From: JBBQXY01 sp051004815
Lineage (GTDB): Bacteria; Chloroflexota; Ktedonobacteria; Ktedonobacterales; Ktedonobacteraceae
Length of the DNA: 16,334 bases
NCBI GenBank assembly: GCA_051004815.1
Contig: JBPCJY010000188.1
Span: 1-16,334, forward strand
Reading direction: 5' to 3'
A program made the translations under genes and the position numbers. The notes under the pieces are model-generated. The model worked only from the letters and a program-made list of their open reading frames with translations, searched no databases and was not told the origin of the DNA. Positions 1-6,727 of the stretch are shown piece by piece (position 1 is the first letter of the stretch; each line of letters begins with the position of its first letter).

Positions 1-24
1 GGTGGAGTGCAGAAAACCTCCACC
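1..24 (-). terminator. Hairpin at window edge, possible terminator of the glp/dha operon
   Basis: GGTGGAG (1-7) and CTCCACC (18-24) form a perfect 7-bp stem around a 10-nt loop. It lies about 170 bp after the dhaK stop on the minus strand. The sequence beyond is outside the window, so a T-run cannot be assessed and the stem may be longer. Confidence 0.3.
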
Positions 25-30
25 AGGACA

Positions 31-73
31 GGCACAAGGCCCCCTCACCACCGCCACGTCCGCCCCTTGTCCC
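31..73. repeat. Imperfect inverted repeat next to a GTCCCTAC motif
   Basis: GGCACAAGG (31-39) pairs with CCTTGTCCC (65-73) at 8 of 9 positions. The right arm continues into GTCCCTAC (69-76), the same end sequence as the palindromes at 4029-4061 and 9352-9379. The spacer is strongly C-rich on the plus strand. No credible gene was seen in 1-190. A short minus-strand reading frame from 85 with a good ribosome-binding sequence encodes only low-complexity Gly/Arg-rich sequence and does not resemble DhaL. Confidence 0.35.
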
Positions 74-190
74 TACGCATTCCATCGCCTCTTTCCTAAA
101 AACCTACCCGTGTAAGCCCTTGCGGGTACCCTGGGGCGGGTGGAGGCCCTCAAGTGAGATGGATTGTCCCTTGCGAATGTCCTGGATCGA

Positions 191-1192
191 TTACCTACCC
201 CAACGCAAACCAGGCGTATGGACGGGTGCATCCCAATACTTCGTCAATTCATCGTCGAGGCGCAGCAGCGTGATCGAACAACCGGCCATTTCCAGCGAGG
301 TAATGTAGTTGCCGACCAAGGAACGGGCAATAGTGATATTCTTGCCGCCCAGAATGCGATTCAGCGCGTCGAAAACGATATACAGTTCGATGAGCGGTGT
401 CCCGCCCATGCCGTTGACAAGGGCAAGTACCTGCTCGCCCGACTTGAGGCCGAGGTCTTCGACAATGGGGTTGGTGAGCATCTCGGTGACTTCGGCAGCT
501 GAGGCAATCTTGACACGCCTGCGCCCAGGCTCGCCGTGAATACCAATGCCAATCTCCATCTCGTCCTCGCCCAAATCAAAGGTCGGTTTGCCCGCGGCGG
601 GTACCGTGCAGGAGGTAAGGGCCATACCCATGCTGCGTCCCTGCTCATTGACTTTGCGAGCCAGTGCCGCTACCTGCCCTAAGGATGCGCCGGTTTCTGA
701 CAGACCACCTACTATCTTTTCTACAAGGACTGTGACGCCAACTCCGCGCCGTCCCGCCGTGTACAGGCTATCCTGCACGGCAACGTCATCGTTCGTGACG
801 ACACTGGCAACCTCTATGCCATCAGCGGAGGCTAGCTCGGCAGCCATTTCAAAGTTGAGTACGTCACCGGTATAGTTCTTCACGATATGCAGGACGCCGG
901 CTCCGCCATTCACGGCACGCGTAGCGGCTAGCATCTGGTCGGGAACGGGTGAGGTAAAGACGGCACCCGCGCAAGCAGCATCAAGCATGCCAAATCCTAC
1001 GAACCCACCATGCATTGGTTCATGACCACTGCCACCACCGGAGATGATACCAACTTTCCCTTTCACCGGGGCATCTTTGCGCACCACTATTTGCTGCTCT
1101 ATATCGACGCGAATCAAGTCGGAGTGAGCAGCCAGCATACCCGCCAGTGCCTCTTTGACGACATCGTCAGTTTTATTGATAAGTTTTTTCAT
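191..1192 (-). CDS. dhaK: Dihydroxyacetone kinase, DhaK subunit
   Basis: DhaK binds dihydroxyacetone covalently, as a hemiaminal on a histidine, so that it can be phosphorylated to DHAP in the cytoplasm. The 333 residues match the family length. The substrate-site motif SGGGSGHEP is at 51-59, NYTGD at 106-110 (the conserved catalytic Asp), and GIGIHGEPG around 215-223, with His219 as the expected covalent site. The start is ATG at 1192, preceded by AAAGGTGG at good spacing. It is the last gene of the glp cluster, 40 bp after glpD. DhaK needs DhaL carrying ADP (and DhaM in PTS-dependent systems) to act; neither is visible within the 190 bp left in the window. They may lie further downstream or elsewhere in the genome. 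The family call is secure; function as a complete kinase is inferred. Confidence 0.93.
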   Translation of the reverse strand: MKKLINKTDDVVKEALAGMLAAHSDLIRVDIEQQIVVRKDAPVKGKVGIISGGGSGHEPMHGGFVGFGMLDAACAGAVFTSPVPDQMLAATRAVNGGAGVLHIVKNYTGDVLNFEMAAELASADGIEVASVVTNDDVAVQDSLYTAGRRGVGVTVLVEKIVGGLSETGASLGQVAALARKVNEQGRSMGMALTSCTVPAAGKPTFDLGEDEMEIGIGIHGEPGRRRVKIASAAEVTEMLTNPIVEDLGLKSGEQVLALVNGMGGTPLIELYIVFDALNRILGGKNITIARSLVGNYITSLEMAGCSITLLRLDDELTKYWDAPVHTPGLRWGR

Positions 1193-1232
1193 ATTGCCAC
1201 CTTTCGTGCGAGAAATCTGGTTTCCAAGGCCT

Positions 1233-2912
1233 TTAGCTCATCGTTTCAGCAGTGATCTGCGCCTGGACGACACCGCGAAAGGTATCGACCAGTGGCTGTT
1301 GCTGCGCAGGTGACCAATCCAGTTCCTGGGCCATCATCGCGGCAACCTCATCGACAACGCCTAAGCCACGCTGCCTGTCTTCAAGCGTGATTGAAGTGCG
1401 CCGCGCTAACACGTCGGCAGGCGTCATGGCCATCTCATACTGGCAAGCAAAGGACACTTCGGCACGGATATAGGGTAGATCGCTAATCAGGCGCGTTGCT
1501 AAGGTCTTATCAGCTTCTATCATATCCAGCAGTGTATTTGCCTCCGTACCATAGCTGCTGCCCAGGTGTTTGACGATATCTGCGGCCAGCCCAAGCGCGG
1601 CACCTCTTGCCGCCAGCTTCTTCTGCTCTTTCGGCCAGCCCGCGCTGCCCTGTAGCGGAAGTGCTTGCGTGGGATGAAGTGGTGGTGAACCATCGCGGCG
1701 GCTCAGCACATCAAGGGTGTCCTGGGCCATACGCCGGTACGTCGTTAACTTCCCTCCCACAATGGTCACTAGGCCGGAAGGGTGCTGTAAGACAGCGTGT
1801 GTGCGCGAAAGCCGTGCGGTTGAACTACTGGACTTCCGTGATCTCACCAGTGGCCGGTAGCCAACGTAAGAACTGATAATATTCTCTTCCGTGAGATTGA
1901 CGGAAAGATAGCGATTGAGATACTTCAACAGGTAGGAGACATCCTCTTGTGTCGCGGTCGGATGATCGAGATCGCCAGTGCCAGTGTCGGTTGTGCCAAA
2001 AATGGCACGCGACTCCCAAGGCACAATGAAGAGGATGCGTTTGTCTTCCGTCTCTGGTAGCACAATCGCGTCATCTCCTAGCTGGATATCCTCGCGTGAG
2101 AGTACCAGGTGAACGCCCTTGCTTGGCTCAACCTGCACATGTTCATCCCCTGTGAGAGCCTCGACCTGCTCGGAGAATACGCCCGCCGCGTTCACAACAT
2201 GGCGTGCATGAACGGTCACTTCCCGACCGCTGAGCTTGTCACAGACAACTGCGCCAGTGACTTTATCATCTGTCATGGTCAGCGAGGTGACTTCGGTATA
2301 GTTGGTAATGGTCGCGCCAAATTGGGCCGCGGTACGGAGCAAGGCCATCGTGAGTCGTGCATCATTGGTTTGTGCATCGTAGTAGACAAAGCCCTCTTTT
2401 AATCCCTTTTGCACCAGGGTAGGTGCATACTTCATCACCGTTGCACGGCTCAGGTGACGATGTCGGTGGATATTGCGCCTACCCGCCAGCAAGTCGTAGA
2501 GCCATAGCCCAATATCGAGGATGAAGCTCAGACCAATCCCACCCGGCGTTGTGAAAGGCATTCCCACCGGGTGGCGATCCCCTTCATAAATAGGAAGGAT
2601 AAAGGCAAGGGGATGGACCAGAAACGGAGCGTTTTGCAGCAAGAGACCACGTTCAACCAGAGCTTCATGCACCAGGGCGAAATCAAAATTCGGTAGGTAG
2701 CGAATGCCTCCATGCACTAGCTTCGTTGATTTACTACTTGTACCACTGGCAAAATCTATTTTCTCTACCAGCGCGACTTTATAGCCTCGTGCAACAGCGT
2801 CAAGTGCGACCCCAGCACCCGTGACCCCTCCACCGATAACCAGGATATCGAAGCTCTCGCTATCCAGACGGGCAAGGTTGTGCATGCGCACTGCTGATGA
2901 TAGTGGTTGCAT
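1233..2912 (-). CDS. glpD: Aerobic glycerol-3-phosphate dehydrogenase (FAD)
   Basis: GlpD oxidises glycerol-3-phosphate to DHAP at the cytoplasmic membrane, passing electrons from FAD to quinone. With the ATG at 2912 it has 559 residues, close to the Bacillus enzyme. The FAD-binding fold starts with DILVIGGGVTGAG (residues 22-34), followed by FASGTSSKSTKLVHGGIRYL (54-73), a family signature. GGKLTTYRRMA is conserved near the end of the oxidase domain, and the C-terminal helical domain is complete. The frame opens further upstream at a TTG (2957), but that start would lie inside a large inverted repeat. ATG 2912, or ATG 2885 (MHNLARL), fits the family better because NLARL directly precedes the FAD domain in relatives. 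No strong Shine-Dalgarno precedes 2912, so the exact start is uncertain. It sits between glpF and dhaK. Confidence 0.92.
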   Translation of the reverse strand: MQPLSSAVRMHNLARLDSESFDILVIGGGVTGAGVALDAVARGYKVALVEKIDFASGTSSKSTKLVHGGIRYLPNFDFALVHEALVERGLLLQNAPFLVHPLAFILPIYEGDRHPVGMPFTTPGGIGLSFILDIGLWLYDLLAGRRNIHRHRHLSRATVMKYAPTLVQKGLKEGFVYYDAQTNDARLTMALLRTAAQFGATITNYTEVTSLTMTDDKVTGAVVCDKLSGREVTVHARHVVNAAGVFSEQVEALTGDEHVQVEPSKGVHLVLSREDIQLGDDAIVLPETEDKRILFIVPWESRAIFGTTDTGTGDLDHPTATQEDVSYLLKYLNRYLSVNLTEENIISSYVGYRPLVRSRKSSSSTARLSRTHAVLQHPSGLVTIVGGKLTTYRRMAQDTLDVLSRRDGSPPLHPTQALPLQGSAGWPKEQKKLAARGAALGLAADIVKHLGSSYGTEANTLLDMIEADKTLATRLISDLPYIRAEVSFACQYEMAMTPADVLARRTSITLEDRQRGLGVVDEVAAMMAQELDWSPAQQQPLVDTFRGVVQAQITAETMS

Positions 2913-2922
2913 AGTGCTTAGA

Positions 2923-2986
2923 AACACACGAAAGAGTGAAAGCAAGTAGTGAAACAAGCCACCCTTTTCTCACCCTTTCGTGTGTT
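2923..2986 (-). promoter_or_regulatory. Leader hairpin before glpD (17-bp inverted repeat)
   Basis: Arms at 2923-2939 and 2970-2986 are complementary at 16 of 17 positions, separated by a 30-nt loop. In the mRNA sense the 3' arm ends 10 nt before the preferred glpD ATG (2912). It is followed by a short T-containing stretch but no long T-run. A second copy of the 5' arm core (CACGAAAGG) lies just upstream, so two alternative pairings with the 3' arm are possible. Known biology: in Bacillus subtilis, GlpP with G3P prevents termination at an inverted repeat in the glpD leader. That this hairpin is such a target is inference; it could also simply mask the start region. Confidence 0.55.
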
Positions 2987-3011
2987 CGTCCTTTCGTGCG
3001 TTAGCTAATGG

Positions 3012-3923
3012 TTAATCGACAGCAGGTTCCCGTACAGCTTCGCCCTTTGTCACAGTATCACCGGACTTAAGCAGGCCTCTGGCCTCAATGACCTTACCAA
3101 CGGTAAAGTCGTATATTAAGGCTCCAACAACACCTCCTGCAAGGGGAGCGACGATAGGAATCCAGAAGTAGTAATTGTTGACGGCAAAGCTGTCACCACC
3201 ACTAACAATAGCGATCCAGAGGCGCGGACCAAAATCACGAGCGGGGTTGATGGCATATCCGGTGTTCAGTCCCATAGATGCACCAATTGCCACGATTAAG
3301 AGGCCGATAATGAACGGATTCATATTGGCCTGGACGGGTTGGTTGCGCCCATCGACAATTGCGAAGATCAGACCTACGAGGAGAGCTGTACCCAGGAACT
3401 CATCACCGAAGGCACCAAACGTTCCGACGAACGCTTTAGGATAGGTGTAAAAAACCCATCCGTAACCACTTGCTGGATCGGTCAGACCAACCGTTGTGTG
3501 ATTGGCGGCACCAGCCACGGCCAGAGAGTGGTTAATTGCACCCTGGTAGACAAAGTAGAGAATGGCAGCGGCAACAAATGCGCCAAGTATCTGCGCTACC
3601 CAGTAAGGAAGCACCTTGTTCCACGCGAACTTACCACGCACAGCGAAGCCCAATGTGACGGCAGGATTGAGATGGGCACCACTAATTGCTCCGGTGACGT
3701 AGATACCGAGCATGACGGCTAACCCCCACCCAAGGATGATCACAATCCACTCGTTCGCGAATGGAGTCGCGGCGTTGTTTGCGCCTATGTTGTTAAAAAG
3801 CGCAAAGGTTGCTACGCAACCATCCCCGAAGAGAATAAGAACCATCGTACCGAAAAATTCTCCGATGGATTCGCCCAGGGTACCAGAGAGGGCAGGGGTT
3901 CTGCCTACAGTTTGACTTGCCAT
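3012..3923 (-). CDS. glpF: Glycerol uptake facilitator (aquaglyceroporin)
   Basis: A membrane channel of the MIP family that lets glycerol diffuse into the cell. The 303 residues contain the two half-helix NPA boxes: SGAHLNPAVT (NPA at 86-88) and GYAINPARDFGP (NPA at 226-228). Arg229 is the selectivity-filter arginine and Asp230 follows it, the NPARD form typical of glycerol facilitators rather than strict water channels. Six hydrophobic spans are evident, and the first follows an N-terminal stretch of about 20 residues. The C-terminal tail from about 275 is hydrophilic and somewhat long. The start ATG 3923 has GGAGTG seven bases upstream. It lies between glpK and glpD, with 149 bp to glpK and 99 bp to glpD, both gaps holding hairpins. 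Confidence 0.93.
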   Translation of the reverse strand: MASQTVGRTPALSGTLGESIGEFFGTMVLILFGDGCVATFALFNNIGANNAATPFANEWIVIILGWGLAVMLGIYVTGAISGAHLNPAVTLGFAVRGKFAWNKVLPYWVAQILGAFVAAAILYFVYQGAINHSLAVAGAANHTTVGLTDPASGYGWVFYTYPKAFVGTFGAFGDEFLGTALLVGLIFAIVDGRNQPVQANMNPFIIGLLIVAIGASMGLNTGYAINPARDFGPRLWIAIVSGGDSFAVNNYYFWIPIVAPLAGGVVGALIYDFTVGKVIEARGLLKSGDTVTKGEAVREPAVD

Positions 3924-3945
3924 GGATGTTCACTCCATTTCTGAA

Positions 3946-3977
3946 GCCACGGGTATATCGGCAACCATACCTATGGC
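3946..3977 (-). promoter_or_regulatory. Leader hairpin before glpF
   Basis: In the mRNA sense GCCATAGGTAT (3977-3967) pairs with ATACCCGTGGC (3956-3946): 11 positions with one G-U pair and one mismatch, around a 10-nt loop. It ends about 22 nt before the glpF start codon, just upstream of the ribosome-binding site. A weak TATAAC -10-like box (minus strand, 3987-3982) overlaps its upstream edge, so this could instead be promoter or operator DNA. Confidence 0.4.
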
Positions 3978-4028
3978 TGACGTTATACCACCGAGGTTAC
4001 ACTAAAGAACAAATTTAAAAGAACGGCT

Positions 4029-4061
4029 GTAGGGATGTATGCATTGAAATTACATCCCTAC
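4029..4061. repeat. GTAGGGA-type inverted repeat between glpK and glpF
   Basis: GTAGGGATGTA (4029-4039) and TACATCCCTAC (4051-4061) are perfect 11-bp arms around an 11-nt loop containing TGCATTG. It starts about 11 bp after the glpK stop in the minus direction and is followed on that strand by an imperfect T-rich run (TTCTTTTAAATTTG). It could therefore act as an attenuator or RNA-processing stem between glpK and glpF. Its ends and centre match the perfect palindrome at 9352-9379, so it belongs to a dispersed repeat family. Confidence 0.6.
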
Positions 4062-4072
4062 CATTGAGAAAA

Positions 4073-5578
4073 TTAGGCCTGTTCCCAATGCATGGAACGC
4101 TCGACGGCACGTTTCCAGCCTTTGTAAAGCTGTTCACGTTGCTCCTCGCCCATAGAAGGCTCGAAGGTGCGATCAACGGCCCACTGTTCAGCGACTTCCT
4201 GCGGGCTACTCCAGAAGCCAACCGCCAGACCAGCGAGATAGGCCGCGCCCAATGCTGTGGTCTCAGCAACCTTTGGCCGCTGCACCGGAACGCCAAGGAT
4301 ATCGGCCTGGAACTGCATGAGGAGATTGTTCACGACCGCCCCGCCATCGACACGCAGTGCTTTCAGGTGGACATTGCTGTCCGCAGTCATCGCTTCAAGC
4401 ACATCGCGTGTTTGATAGCACATGGACTCCAGGGTTGCGCGTGCGATATGCCCGACGGTGGAACCGCGGGTGAGACCGATGATGGTGCCGCGTGCATAAG
4501 GGTCCCAGTATGGTGCGCCGAGGCCGACGAAAGCTGGTACGAGGTAGACACCGCCATTATCAGGAACGGTGTCGGCCAGAGCCTCGACATCAGCACTGTT
4601 TTCGATGACCTTCAAGCTGTCACGGAGCCACTGGACGGCGGCACCGGTGACGAAGATACTGCCTTCCAGAGCATAGGTGAGTTCTGGTTTGGCTGGATCG
4701 CCAAGGCCCCAACCGAGCGTGGTCAGCAGACCATTTTGCGAAGGAACGCCTTTAGAACCGGTATTCATCAGCATGAAGCAGCCGGTACCATAGGTGTTCT
4801 TTGCCATACCAACCTCGTAACAGGCCTGTCCAAAGGTAGCGGCCTGCTGGTCTCCAGCATCACCCGCCAGTTTAATGGCACCACCAAAGAACTCCGGGTC
4901 TGTTTCGCCGTACACCGCACTGGACGGCATCACAGTAGGCAGCATCGAGCGGGGAATGCCCAGCTCGTTGAGGATGACATCATCCCACTGGCCCGTGTAG
5001 ATGTTGAAGAGGAGGGTACGCGAGGCGTTGGAATAGTCAGTAACATGGATCCGCCCCTTGGTGAGACGCCACATTAAGAAGGTGTCGATGTTGCCGAAGA
5101 GAAGTTCGCCTCGCTCAGCTTTTTCTCGTGCGCCAGCGACGTTGTCGAGAATCCATTTGACCTTGGTGCCAGAGAAATAAGCATCTGTTACCAATCCTGT
5201 GCGTTCGCGCAGCTCTTTGTCGAAGCCCTTTGCCTTCAAGGCATCACAAATAGGGACGGTCAGGCGGCTCTGCCAGACAATGGCATTAAACACGGGTTTG
5301 CCGGTGCTCTTTTCCCACACGACGGCTGTTTCGCGCTGATTGGTGATACCAATAGCCGCGATATCCGAGGCGGTGGCCCCTGCCTTCTTCATCACTGCCT
5401 GGGCGACGTTCAGTTGGCTCGACCAGATTGCCTCTGGATCGTGCTCAACCAATCCTGGTGATGGGTAGATCTGCGGAAACTCTTGTTGTTCTGTAGCCAC
5501 AATTGCACCATCGTGGTCGAAGATGATCGCTCGCGAGCTGGTTGTACCCTGGTCCAGTGCAAGCACATACTTAGCCAT
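4073..5578 (-). CDS. glpK: Glycerol kinase
   Basis: Phosphorylates glycerol with ATP to glycerol-3-phosphate in the cytoplasm; a FGGY-family kinase. From ATG 5578 it has 501 residues, the usual length. Visible signatures are DQGTTSSRAI (9-18, phosphate loop of the first actin-like domain), ITNQRET (78-84), AGDQQAA with the catalytic base Asp243, and the C-terminal RVDGGAVVNNLLMQFQADI stretch. The frame extends ten codons further upstream (to 5608), but MAKYVLALDQG is the family-like start and has AAAGAGGG six bases before it. In PTS-regulated Gram-positive glycerol kinases, a His just before the GDQQ region is phosphorylated by HPr. Here that loop reads DPEFFGG, without His, so PTS activation is unlikely. 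It follows glpP after 197 bp. Confidence 0.95.
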   Translation of the reverse strand: MAKYVLALDQGTTSSRAIIFDHDGAIVATEQQEFPQIYPSPGLVEHDPEAIWSSQLNVAQAVMKKAGATASDIAAIGITNQRETAVVWEKSTGKPVFNAIVWQSRLTVPICDALKAKGFDKELRERTGLVTDAYFSGTKVKWILDNVAGAREKAERGELLFGNIDTFLMWRLTKGRIHVTDYSNASRTLLFNIYTGQWDDVILNELGIPRSMLPTVMPSSAVYGETDPEFFGGAIKLAGDAGDQQAATFGQACYEVGMAKNTYGTGCFMLMNTGSKGVPSQNGLLTTLGWGLGDPAKPELTYALEGSIFVTGAAVQWLRDSLKVIENSADVEALADTVPDNGGVYLVPAFVGLGAPYWDPYARGTIIGLTRGSTVGHIARATLESMCYQTRDVLEAMTADSNVHLKALRVDGGAVVNNLLMQFQADILGVPVQRPKVAETTALGAAYLAGLAVGFWSSPQEVAEQWAVDRTFEPSMGEEQREQLYKGWKRAVERSMHWEQA

Positions 5579-5680
5579 GGTTAGCCCTCTTTCTGTTGGA
5601 CGCATCAATTTGCGCCACTACTAAACGACGACATACTTCATTGAGATTGGCATCGCTGTCTACGAAAAAGTGATTGGAAG

Positions 5681-5701
5681 GCACAGTCATAGAAACCGTG
5701 C
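5681..5701 (-). promoter_or_regulatory. Candidate small hairpin in the glpP-glpK gap
   Basis: In the mRNA sense GCACGGT (5701-5695) pairs with ACTGTGC (5687-5681) at 6 of 7 positions around a 7-nt loop. A run of five T follows about 11 nt later. It lies roughly 100 nt before the glpK start. A second imperfect stem (5743-5750 with 5762-5769) directly follows the glpP stop. Both are weak, and the distance to the T-run is longer than in a textbook terminator. Confidence 0.25.
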
Positions 5702-5775
5702 TGGAACCAACACAGTGAAGGGTTTTACGTCAGGGTTACTTTAGCCACACTCCATCTATTCGTGTAGCTTGACTG

Positions 5776-6357
5776 CTATAACCAAAGTTCAGGGCGAATG
5801 GCCGCCACTCCTATGGCTCCGGCGCGAAGTACCGCCTGTACCTGTTCGGATGTAGAAATCAAGCCTGAGCCAATAAAAGGTAACGGCAATACCATTTTCA
5901 AGTGTAGCGTGATATAGGGAATGACTAGCGCGGGTGATATGTCCAGTAAGTCAATCGTGTGTGTGTCAACCGACTCAAGGGCACTTTCCAGCCCGGTCGA
6001 ATCTACCGCGAAGAGACGCTGGATGGTCTCTAGCCCGCATTGTTTGCCTAGCGACAACGTTTTAGGATGATTAGAAAAGATACCCGTGATGTGCAAACGC
6101 TCGGCAAGATATTGGAGACCGGCAGCATCCGCGTGAATACCATCGATATGATCAATATTGACGTATACCGCGTAGCCACGGCGATAAACATTCTGCAATA
6201 CCGTGGCAAAGTCGAACACGTTGCAATGTCGCAATAGGACGGCTCTAGCATGCGAATTTTCTAGAACCTGCACGAACTGTGTCCGGCTCTCGACAACGGG
6301 TATCACTCTGCACTGTTTCGTCAAACTGACCAATGACCGGCTAGATTGCATCTGCAT
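5776..6357 (-). CDS. GlpP-family glycerol uptake operon antiterminator, divergent copy
   Basis: A 193-residue protein of the GlpP family: small TIM-barrel-like proteins that bind G3P and control glp leader RNAs by antitermination. The fold is recognisable along the whole length. VNIDHI (66-71) stands at the VHxDLI position, TIQRLFAVD (111-119) matches the family core, GSGLIST (163-169) stands at the AGGFIRT position, and a Leu-Trp is near the end. Several positions conserved in Bacillus GlpP and in the neighbouring copy (6728-7306) differ: DLLDISPA replaces the EVLPG-like motif, one Gly of AGG is lost, and AAIRPELW replaces the TTS/TSS..LW end. It is the promoter-proximal gene of the glp cluster. 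The start is ATG 6357 with AAGGT upstream; ATG 6351 is an alternative. Ligand binding or specificity may have changed; this is inference. Confidence 0.8.
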   Translation of the reverse strand: MQMQSSRSLVSLTKQCRVIPVVESRTQFVQVLENSHARAVLLRHCNVFDFATVLQNVYRRGYAVYVNIDHIDGIHADAAGLQYLAERLHITGIFSNHPKTLSLGKQCGLETIQRLFAVDSTGLESALESVDTHTIDLLDISPALVIPYITLHLKMVLPLPFIGSGLISTSEQVQAVLRAGAIGVAAIRPELWL

Positions 6358-6373
6358 TGATGTGTACCTTGCT

Positions 6374-6464
6374 CTAGCTAGCTAGTGAAATAGTAGGGAA
6401 ACACAATAAAGCCCCAAGCCATACTCTTACAGTCGGCTCAGGACTTTTCATTTCACTGTCCCTA
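6374..6464 (-). promoter_or_regulatory. Structured leader upstream of the minus-strand glpP
   Basis: In the minus-strand RNA, positions 6447-6435 (AAAGTCCTGAGCC) pair with 6420-6408 (GGCTTGGGGCTTT) over 13 bp. This uses three G-U pairs and a 14-nt loop. On the plus strand the same three positions would be mismatches, so the structure is specific to RNA running towards glpP. A short ATTGTGTTT follows. Flanking segments offer two further pairings that cross each other: AGTGAAAT (6384-6391) with ATTTCACT (6450-6457), and TAGGGA (6394-6399) with TCCCTA (6459-6464). That is suited to alternative folds or a pseudoknot. A 12-bp CTAGCTAGCTAG palindrome (6374-6385) lies next to the start region. No known riboswitch class was recognised. 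Confidence 0.45.
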
Positions 6465-6602
6465 TGCACGTATGAAGTTGTTGCGTCTCTGCTAGATATT
6501 CAAACAGGATACGAAATAGAAGGACGAAGTTTACACTCCTTTATGTTCTAACATCAGTACACGTCGCGGGATTACGTCACTGCCTTGCTTAGAATTGCTC
6601 AC

Positions 6603-6631
6603 TATACAAGGACTTTATGTTAGCATATAAT
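6603..6631 (+). promoter_or_regulatory. Promoter candidate for glpP2-pgsA
   Basis: A perfect -10 TATAAT (6626-6631) is preceded after 17 bp by TATACA (6603-6608), a 4/6 match to the -35 consensus. The start would be near 6638, giving a leader of about 90 nt with a few small stems (for example TGAC/GTCA around 6648-6660). It points towards the plus-strand glpP copy. Confidence 0.5.
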
Positions 6632-6727
6632 GATATTACTCATCTCCTGACGTTTTGTCAAGGGGTAGCGAAAAATTGCTCAGATTACAAATGCAACAAG
6701 TAGTAGGGAAACCTCTGGTACACCATT

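Larger units (their letters stand above)
6358..6727. other. Divergent intergenic region between the two glpP genes
   Basis: 370 bp without a credible gene. It holds the structured leader of the minus-strand glpP (6374-6464), a plus-strand promoter candidate (6603-6631), and a perfect 12-bp direct repeat TAGTAGGGAAAC at 6391-6402 and 6701-6712. The middle (about 6465-6600) shows no clear structure. No convincing minus-strand -10/-35 pair was found, so the glpP-operon promoter is not located. Confidence 0.6.

Noticed and set aside
1..85. Minus-strand reading frame from ATG 85 running off the window as a start of dhaL
   Set aside because: The AGGAAAGAGG before it is attractive, but the codons give a Gly/Arg-rich low-complexity sequence unlike DhaL, over an inverted-repeat region.
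2957..2957. TTG at 2957 as the glpD start
   Set aside because: It would add 15 residues encoded within the leader inverted repeat, and relatives begin shortly before the NLARL-FAD domain. ATG 2912 or 2885 is more plausible, though the AAGGGTGG before the TTG keeps some doubt.
4064..5077. Long plus-strand open frame of 337 codons opposite glpK
   Set aside because: It lies antisense within glpK, has no protein-family features, and glpK is unmistakable on the other strand.
6374..6385. CTAGCTAGCTAG palindrome as an operator on its own
   Set aside because: It is a simple 4-bp repeat and could arise by slippage; no second copy supports a binding site.
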